From Ruminococcus flavefaciens ND2009 (GTDB taxonomy: Bacteria > Bacillota > Clostridia > Oscillospirales > Ruminococcaceae), in assembly GCF_000621785.1 (NCBI RefSeq), contig NZ_JHXI01000007.1, positions 62,001-126,000 of the forward strand: 64,000 nucleotides of DNA. The letters run 5' to 3'. A program made the translations under genes and the position numbers. Shown here in pieces: positions 59,052-64,000 of the stretch. Every line of letters begins with the position of its first letter. The first letter of the stretch is position 1. Below the pieces are notes generated by a model that saw only the letters and a program-made list of their open reading frames with translations, was not told the DNA's origin and ran no database searches.

Positions 59052-59699
59052 ATGACTGCAAAAGAATATAAAGACTTATCCGTTAAGGAGTTTACAAAAG
59101 CTGCCGAGATATACGAATCAGATCAGGCAGGCATATATAATATGTGTAAGAAAGATTATCCCGACATACTGGCTGAGCTTGAAAAAGAGCCTTTTACCGA
59201 TCTGCTGGACTGCGGCTGCGGAACAGCTCCCATGCTGACACTTCTGCACGAAAAATATCCCGACAAGCACTACACAGGTATTGACCTGACACCGAAAATG
59301 ATAGAGGTTGCCAAAAACAAGAGAATGACAAATGTTGAACTTGTGGTTGGTGACTGTGAAAATCTGCCGTTTGCTGAAAATTCTTTTGATGCAGTGATAT
59401 GCTCTGAAAGCTTTCATCATTACCCGAATCCGCAGGATTTTTTCAATAGTGTTTACCGTGTTCTTCGACCTAATGGCAGATTTATTCTGCGTGATATTAC
59501 AGTTGAGCCGTCAGTTAAACGCTGGCTGTTTAATCACATCGGTGTAAAGCTCGTGAACCTGACAGGCAAGGGCGATGTTCGGATATACGGCAGAGATGAT
59601 ATCAAAAAGCTGTGTGACAATGCAGGACTTCATTTGGAGTTATTTGAAAAGAGAACGTCTTATCGGCTGCACGCCGTTATCAGAAAAAGCAGGGCTTGA
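59052..59699 (+). CDS. Class I SAM-dependent methyltransferase (copy 3)
   Basis: 215 residues. LLDCGCGTAPMLTLL (motif I), YTGIDLTPKMIEVA, VGDCENLPFAENSFD and the RPNGRFILRDI block are typical of UbiE/COQ5-like small-molecule methyltransferases. The N-terminal KAAEIYESDQAGIYN fits the UbiE-like branch. Substrate unknown. Confidence 0.88.
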   Translation: MTAKEYKDLSVKEFTKAAEIYESDQAGIYNMCKKDYPDILAELEKEPFTDLLDCGCGTAPMLTLLHEKYPDKHYTGIDLTPKMIEVAKNKRMTNVELVVGDCENLPFAENSFDAVICSESFHHYPNPQDFFNSVYRVLRPNGRFILRDITVEPSVKRWLFNHIGVKLVNLTGKGDVRIYGRDDIKKLCDNAGLHLELFEKRTSYRLHAVIRKSRA

Positions 59700-59716
59700 A
59701 AGCGAGGACATATACT

Positions 59717-60217
59717 ATGCTTTTAACGATTTTTCTTGCGATCGTGTTCTGTGCTGCTATCACGATCATGCTTTTATCAGCTGTAGCATTTGTTCAGAAG
59801 AAAGAGTTTTTCTCGTCTGCACCAAAGGAAGCACAGGAAGCGCTTCTGCCGAGAGAACATGAATTATTCTACGGTGCGAGAGCAATAGGCTGGACGCTGA
59901 TGATATTCAGCATACTGATGATAGCAGGCGTAGGCGTAATATCAATTTGGGACGGTTTCAGAAGTGACTTTACGTTTTTACAGTTCTTCCTGCGCTTTGT
60001 TTCCATATTCACCATTTACAAATTATACGACATGATCTGCTTTGATTATTATCTTCTGATGAAATTTCAGTTCTTTCAGTTTTATTATCCGGAAGTCAAA
60101 AGCGTATATTCGGGGAGAAAATATGGATATAACATCAAAAGCCAGCTTTTGAAACTGTTTGTCATTTTTCCTGCCGCATCTGCGCTTGCGGCGTGGATAT
60201 GTACATTGTTTCAATAA
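59717..60217 (+). CDS. 4-TM membrane protein, family M4 copy 4
   Basis: 166 residues from ATG 59717, with GCGAGGA 8 bases before; this length equals M4 copies 1 and 2 and supports the choice over the TTG at 59696. APKEAQEALLP after the first segment and LYDMICFDYYLL in the middle align with the family; the GTED motif is not kept (YSGRKYG instead). Confidence 0.6.
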   Translation: MLLTIFLAIVFCAAITIMLLSAVAFVQKKEFFSSAPKEAQEALLPREHELFYGARAIGWTLMIFSILMIAGVGVISIWDGFRSDFTFLQFFLRFVSIFTIYKLYDMICFDYYLLMKFQFFQFYYPEVKSVYSGRKYGYNIKSQLLKLFVIFPAASALAAWICTLFQ

Positions 60218-60241
60218 CACTTATAAAGAAGGGAACGAAAT

Positions 60242-60892
60242 ATGTATTTAGTTTTTTCGATATTAGGACTGCTCGGCGGTTTGCTCTGCTGTGTGGGAGA
60301 TGTTCTGTTCGACCTGAAAGGCAAAGGAAATGAAAAACTTGGCACTTCTAAGAATATTGACAGTAACTGGCTGAAAATGGCTGATTGGAGGTTCGGACTG
60401 TCTATTGCACTTGCTCTGATTGGTGACGCCTTTGTCGGACTTGGTTTTTATTCTATCGGAATGCAGATCGCTGAAACACATTCTATACTCGGTTATCTGA
60501 CACTCGGATGCGGATATTTCGGTTCAATCGCAGGCATTTTTATTCATTCCTTTGTCTGCATACAGGCACTTATCTACAAAGGAGCAATGATACACGGCGA
60601 CCTGCAGATAGCAGATGATATACTTGAAAAACTGTACAAGCAGATCACGCCTACATTTTTCGCAGGATATATCACGCTGATGATACCGACAGTCACGGTC
60701 ATAATAGCGATCCTCAACGGAGCACTTGATGTTCCGAAAATTTGTGTACTGCTGAATCCGATTGTTTTTCTGATCTTTGGAGTGACCTGCCGAAAAATTG
60801 ATCCAGTGAAATTTCAGGATCTGCCCGGAATTATCATGCCGAGTTTTGGCCTTGCCATGTTCGGACTGATCGGAATTCTGAATCTAACATGA
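60242..60892 (+). CDS. 6-TM membrane protein, family M6 copy 4
   Basis: 216 residues. First segment GLLCCVGDVLFD, fourth segment FIHSFVCIQALIYK. It aligns along its length with copy 3, including the SKNIDSNWLK / RRDIQTGWQT loop. AAGGGAACG before the ATG. Confidence 0.65.
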   Translation: MYLVFSILGLLGGLLCCVGDVLFDLKGKGNEKLGTSKNIDSNWLKMADWRFGLSIALALIGDAFVGLGFYSIGMQIAETHSILGYLTLGCGYFGSIAGIFIHSFVCIQALIYKGAMIHGDLQIADDILEKLYKQITPTFFAGYITLMIPTVTVIIAILNGALDVPKICVLLNPIVFLIFGVTCRKIDPVKFQDLPGIIMPSFGLAMFGLIGILNLT

Positions 60893-60908
60893 TAAAGGAG
60901 TAAAACAA

Positions 60909-62084
60909 ATGGAAAAATATGATATATCTCAGATAATTGAGTTCAAAACAGGTACATACCAACTGAACAGCGATGCGAATTTCAATTTTCAGCTCAACCG
61001 TGTTATTATGTGGGACGGCGGAGATGCTGACGAGGTTGCCGCTGTATCGCAAAACATAAAGACAAGCTCTGATTGGGTAAGTGCAATGGAACAGCTTGCC
61101 GAAAAAGCACACGCAGAGGGCAGAACTGCCAACGAGATCGCATATCTTCGTATGTCGGAGTTTTTCATATATGATACCGATCCGAAGAAAAAGCAGCGTT
61201 ACACCGAAGCCTGTGAACTGTTTTATGATTATTACAGCGACTATTTCGACAAAGGTATCGTAGAGCAGCATAAAGTGCCGTACTGCGGCGGTCATCTGCC
61301 TGTTATGGTGACAAAAGCAAAGGGTGAAAGAAAAGGTGCACTGCTGCTTCACGGCGGAAACGACAGCTATTTTGAGGAACTTTTCTTTCCTATGCTGTAT
61401 CTTGCAGAGAACGGTTTTGACGTGTATCTGTATGAAGGACCGGGACAGGGCGGCGTTCTACGCTTGCAGGAAATGAAGTTCACGCATAAATGGGAGAAGC
61501 CGACAAAAGCTGTGCTGAATTATTTCAAGCTGAATGATGTGACGATAGTCGGCGCCTCACTCGGCGGATACCTTGCTCCCCGTGCAGCAGCATTTGACAA
61601 GCGTATCAAGCGAGTTGTCGGCTGGTCGATATTCCCTGATTTCTTTGATGTTATAATATGCGATCACCCTAAGCCCATGCGGAAAACCATAGACTCTATG
61701 TTCCGTATGGGACTTGATGCACCGCTGAATAAACTGTATACGAAGATGATGGAAAAGGAAGAAATCATAAAGTGGAATCTTCTGCACGGAATGTACGCTT
61801 ATGATGCAAAAACGCCTTGCGAGTATGTTAAGAAGATACGTAAATTCACGCTGAAAGACATCGCTGACAAAATAGATCAGGACGTACTTATCATCGGTGC
61901 GAACAAGGATCATTTTATCATGCCGTATCTGTTCCATGAGGAATATGATATGCTTCAAAATGCTCGTTCCTTAACATTAAGACTGCTGACGGACAAGCAG
62001 AATGCAGGCGCACACTGCAATGTCGGCAACTCAAAGCTGGTACTGGATTCTATCATCAAATGGGTAGAGTGCTGCACTGAATAA
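60909..62084 (+). CDS. Alpha/beta hydrolase (copy 2)
   Basis: 391 residues. A helical cap domain (about 1-120) precedes the hydrolase core: LLLHGGNDSYFEEL, YEGPGQGGVL, nucleophile VGASLGGYLAPRAA (GxSxG, Ser about 221), acidic region IIGANKDHF and His in GAHCNVGN. It resembles the 2,6-dihydroxypseudooxynicotine/esterase-type hydrolases with N-terminal cap, but substrate is unknown. It is not a close paralog of the 54369 enzyme. Confidence 0.8.
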   Translation: MEKYDISQIIEFKTGTYQLNSDANFNFQLNRVIMWDGGDADEVAAVSQNIKTSSDWVSAMEQLAEKAHAEGRTANEIAYLRMSEFFIYDTDPKKKQRYTEACELFYDYYSDYFDKGIVEQHKVPYCGGHLPVMVTKAKGERKGALLLHGGNDSYFEELFFPMLYLAENGFDVYLYEGPGQGGVLRLQEMKFTHKWEKPTKAVLNYFKLNDVTIVGASLGGYLAPRAAAFDKRIKRVVGWSIFPDFFDVIICDHPKPMRKTIDSMFRMGLDAPLNKLYTKMMEKEEIIKWNLLHGMYAYDAKTPCEYVKKIRKFTLKDIADKIDQDVLIIGANKDHFIMPYLFHEEYDMLQNARSLTLRLLTDKQNAGAHCNVGNSKLVLDSIIKWVECCTE

Positions 62085-62105
62085 TTTTTAAGGAGAATGA
62101 TGAAT

Positions 62106-62729
62106 ATGGGACTCATGAAGAACTTTTTTAGTCAGACCAGAAAACCCGAAGGTACACTTGGTAAGATGATGCTTTCGGGTATGAATTCGGGACACGCAAA
62201 ACTTGCCGATTGGGGATTTGAGCATCTGCCGAAGCTGTCACCGAAACAGGCTGCCGATCTCGGCTGCGGTGCAGGCAGAAATGCAGGTGAACTACTGAAA
62301 AAATATCCGCAGGCAGTTGTCACAGCAATGGATTACTCAGCACTTTCCATTCAGAAGGCAAAGGGATACAATCAGGCTATGATAGACGCAGGCAGGTGCA
62401 GGGTCATACAAGGCGATGTATCGAAACTGCTCCTTGAAGCTGACAGCTTCGAGCTTGTGACTGCTTTTGAAACGATCTATTTCTGGCCGGGGCTTGAAAA
62501 GTGCTTTTCGCAGGTAGCTAAAATTCTGAAAGACGGCGGATACTTTATGATATGCAATGAGTCCGACGGTACAGATAAAACGAGCAAGAAATTTGAATCA
62601 ATCATTGACGGTATGCGATGCTATACGCCTGCTGAGATCACGGCTGCACTGAAAGCAGCAGGTTTTTCAGAGGTGACTTCTGACCATCACCCGTCAAAGC
62701 CGTGGATAACAGTTATTGCAAGAAAGTAA
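62106..62729 (+). CDS. Class I SAM-dependent methyltransferase (copy 4)
   Basis: 207 residues from ATG 62106; ATGs at 62097 and 62100 are alternatives, closer to the AAGGAG. ADLGCGAGRNAGELLK, TAMDYSALSI, GDVSKLLLEADSFE and KDGGYFMICNE are the family motifs. Close paralog of 55355-55951. Last gene of the operon. Confidence 0.85.
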   Translation: MGLMKNFFSQTRKPEGTLGKMMLSGMNSGHAKLADWGFEHLPKLSPKQAADLGCGAGRNAGELLKKYPQAVVTAMDYSALSIQKAKGYNQAMIDAGRCRVIQGDVSKLLLEADSFELVTAFETIYFWPGLEKCFSQVAKILKDGGYFMICNESDGTDKTSKKFESIIDGMRCYTPAEITAALKAAGFSEVTSDHHPSKPWITVIARK

Positions 62730-62792
62730 AACCGGTGTATATTAACAATGACATCATTTTTGACGCTTTTTTAAACATGGGGATGTGACATA

Positions 62793-63761
62793 ATGCAGAA
62801 TAATCGAATAATAAAGCTATTGGATATCTTATTGAAAGAAACAGACGATGAGCATAAGCTGACTACAAATCAGCTTATCAATAAACTCGCAGAAGAAGGC
62901 GTATCTGTTCACAGAAATACTATATCAAGCGATATAGAGATCCTAAAAGAAGCCGGATATGATATAATTTGCGAAAAGAGCACACAAAATCTTTATTATA
63001 TCGGTAAACGTGACTTTGATAATGCAGAGATAAAAATGCTTTGCGACGCTGTAAATGCAGCACACTTTATAACCGAAAAGCAGACATCTCAGCTTATTAG
63101 TAAGCTTTTGAGAAATGTCAGTACATACACGGCTGATAAGATACGTTCTATGATACAAGCTCCTTCATGTGTGAAGGTTACTGAATCAAGTATTTATAAT
63201 GTCGATTTGATAAATCAAGCTATATCTCAAAAGAAAGCAATAACCTTTCAATATTATGAATATAACGAGCAAAGGGAAAAAGTTCTCAAGCACAACGGAC
63301 ATATTTACACTGTCAGTCCTTATGCAGCGGTGTGGCATGAGGACAGGTACTATATGATCGGATATAGTGTAAAACACGAAGATATAGCCAATTTCAGGAT
63401 CGACAGAATGACTAATGTATCAGTATCAGATAAAAGCAAATATGTCTGTCAAAGAGATTTTGATCTGAAAGAATACTTACAAGCTAAGATAAAAGTATTC
63501 AAAGGAGTACGAACTGAGGTGTGCCTGAAATGTAGAAGTAAGCACATGAAAGCACTCCTTGACTATTTCGGACATGGAATAAAAACAACAAATGCTGAAA
63601 AAGGATACTTTAATGCTGTAGTTGAGATAGAGCTAAGTCCGACATTTTATGCATGGGCCTTCCAGTTCGGCGGCGATATAATTATACAGTCTCCACGGAA
63701 CGCAGTTGACGAATTTATAAAAATAGCGAATACACTGATTCAGATACATACCAATTTATGA
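62793..63761 (+). CDS. WYL-domain transcriptional regulator
   Basis: 322 residues: an HTH_11-type winged helix (LTTNQLINKLAEEGVSVHRN) and a WYL domain (about 145-230) with AITFQYYEYN, SPYAAVWHEDRYYMIGYS and FRIDRMTNV, then a WCX-like end. WYL domains sense nucleic acids or small ligands and often control defence or metabolic operons. Its position at the end of the operon makes it a candidate for binding the repeat at 49516-49561. It has no clear promoter of its own in the 63-base gap. Confidence 0.88.
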   Translation: MQNNRIIKLLDILLKETDDEHKLTTNQLINKLAEEGVSVHRNTISSDIEILKEAGYDIICEKSTQNLYYIGKRDFDNAEIKMLCDAVNAAHFITEKQTSQLISKLLRNVSTYTADKIRSMIQAPSCVKVTESSIYNVDLINQAISQKKAITFQYYEYNEQREKVLKHNGHIYTVSPYAAVWHEDRYYMIGYSVKHEDIANFRIDRMTNVSVSDKSKYVCQRDFDLKEYLQAKIKVFKGVRTEVCLKCRSKHMKALLDYFGHGIKTTNAEKGYFNAVVEIELSPTFYAWAFQFGGDIIIQSPRNAVDEFIKIANTLIQIHTNL

Positions 63762-63793
63762 AAAAATCCGCCTGCATGAATTGCAGGCGGATT
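63761..63793 (-). terminator. Terminator between convergent genes
   Basis: A perfect 12-bp stem AATCCGCCTGCA / TGCAGGCGGATT with a 5-base loop. On the minus strand it runs into a T-tract (the A-run at 63761-63766), so it mainly ends the ABC exporter gene, but the stem also faces the WYL gene on the + strand. Confidence 0.88.
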
Positions 63794-63823
63794 CAGTTTA
63801 TCCTGAAAAGTGCTGAATAGACT

Positions 63824-64000
63824 TTAAAGCTTCCAGCTCACAGCCTTTTTTCTGTCTTCGACAAATGTTCGGTAAATGCCTTTCTGCTGCATAAGCTGTT
63901 CGTGCCTGCCCTGCTGGACTATCCTGCCGTCATCAATAACTACGATCTGATCTGCGTGCTCGACGGTTTTTAGTCGGTGTGCGATCATTATTATCGTTTT
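63824..64000 (-). CDS. C-terminal end of an ABC exporter ATPase (5' part outside window)
   Basis: 58 residues are visible on the minus strand up to the stop at 63824-63826. KTIIMIAHRLKTVEHADQI is the switch-His region of an ABC exporter, followed by DGRIVQQGRHEQLMQQKGIY and a C-terminal end DRKKAVSWKL. It belongs to the half-size exporter type (TM plus ATPase). The rest, and any partner, lie beyond the right edge. Confidence 0.85.
   Translation of the reverse strand, partial: KTIIMIAHRLKTVEHADQIVVIDDGRIVQQGRHEQLMQQKGIYRTFVEDRKKAVSWKL

Noticed and set aside
1..64000. CRISPR arrays, tRNA or rRNA genes, insertion sequences, integrase and attachment sites
   Set aside because: None seen: no regular spacer repeats, no cloverleaf-like sequence recognised by eye, no transposase or integrase motifs. 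A weak tRNA could be missed without a search tool.

Overview
The window looks like a moderate-GC Firmicutes (Clostridia) genome, most likely a Ruminococcus-like gut or rumen bacterium. This is inferred from the strong AAAGGAG-type ribosome binding sites, frequent TTG/GTG starts, SpoVG, a class B sortase, Thr-rich linkers in surface proteins, and conjugation genes of the Gram-positive VirB4/VirD4/PrgI type. Every gene except the fragment at the right edge is on the + strand.

Bases 1 to about 27,270 are the conserved backbone of an integrative and conjugative element whose left part lies outside the window. It carries polyvalent-protein (LPD28, DUF3849/YodL/DUF3846, DUF3848) and anti-restriction genes, an adenine methyltransferase, SpoVG, a large SpaA-type adhesin with its sortase, the mating-pore genes (VirB2-like, VirB6, PrgI, VirB4), the coupling protein VirD4, a Toprim primase, a candidate oriT, a relaxosome accessory protein and a MobP-type relaxase with Sel1 repeats. 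No integrase or attachment site is visible. Many cargo-type proteins of this element, but not the pore proteins, end in the same kind of tail: an acidic stretch followed by a short Met-rich motif. This is a candidate translocation signal.

Bases 27,300 to 49,490 form an iron/heme acquisition island. A DtxR-like regulator precedes a consensus promoter that has two identical palindromic operators and a long structured leader. Then come NEAT-type surface proteins, a streptococcal Shp-like heme protein, a heme ABC importer (HtsABC/IsdEF type), a second DtxR regulator, a CydDC-like ABC pair, YgbA and YbaN. Embedded in it is a cyclase-less peptide-modification system: two small peptides with the same EDVITTSD leader, an HprK-like kinase, a PqqD-like recognition protein, an S26 peptidase, an ABC exporter and a nucleotidyltransferase. 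This resembles the tailoring half of a lasso-peptide cluster without the lasso cyclase or a radical SAM enzyme.

Bases 49,500 to 62,730 are one long operon of unknown pathway, driven by a strong promoter inside an inverted repeat. It is built from repeated families: two ATC-hydrolase-like proteins, four 4-TM proteins, four 6-TM proteins, four SAM methyltransferases and two alpha/beta hydrolases. It also holds an acetyltransferase, a ketopantoate-reductase-like protein with an in-frame TGA, and an isoprenylcysteine-methyltransferase-like enzyme. A WYL-domain regulator follows, then a terminator and the end of a convergent ABC exporter gene.
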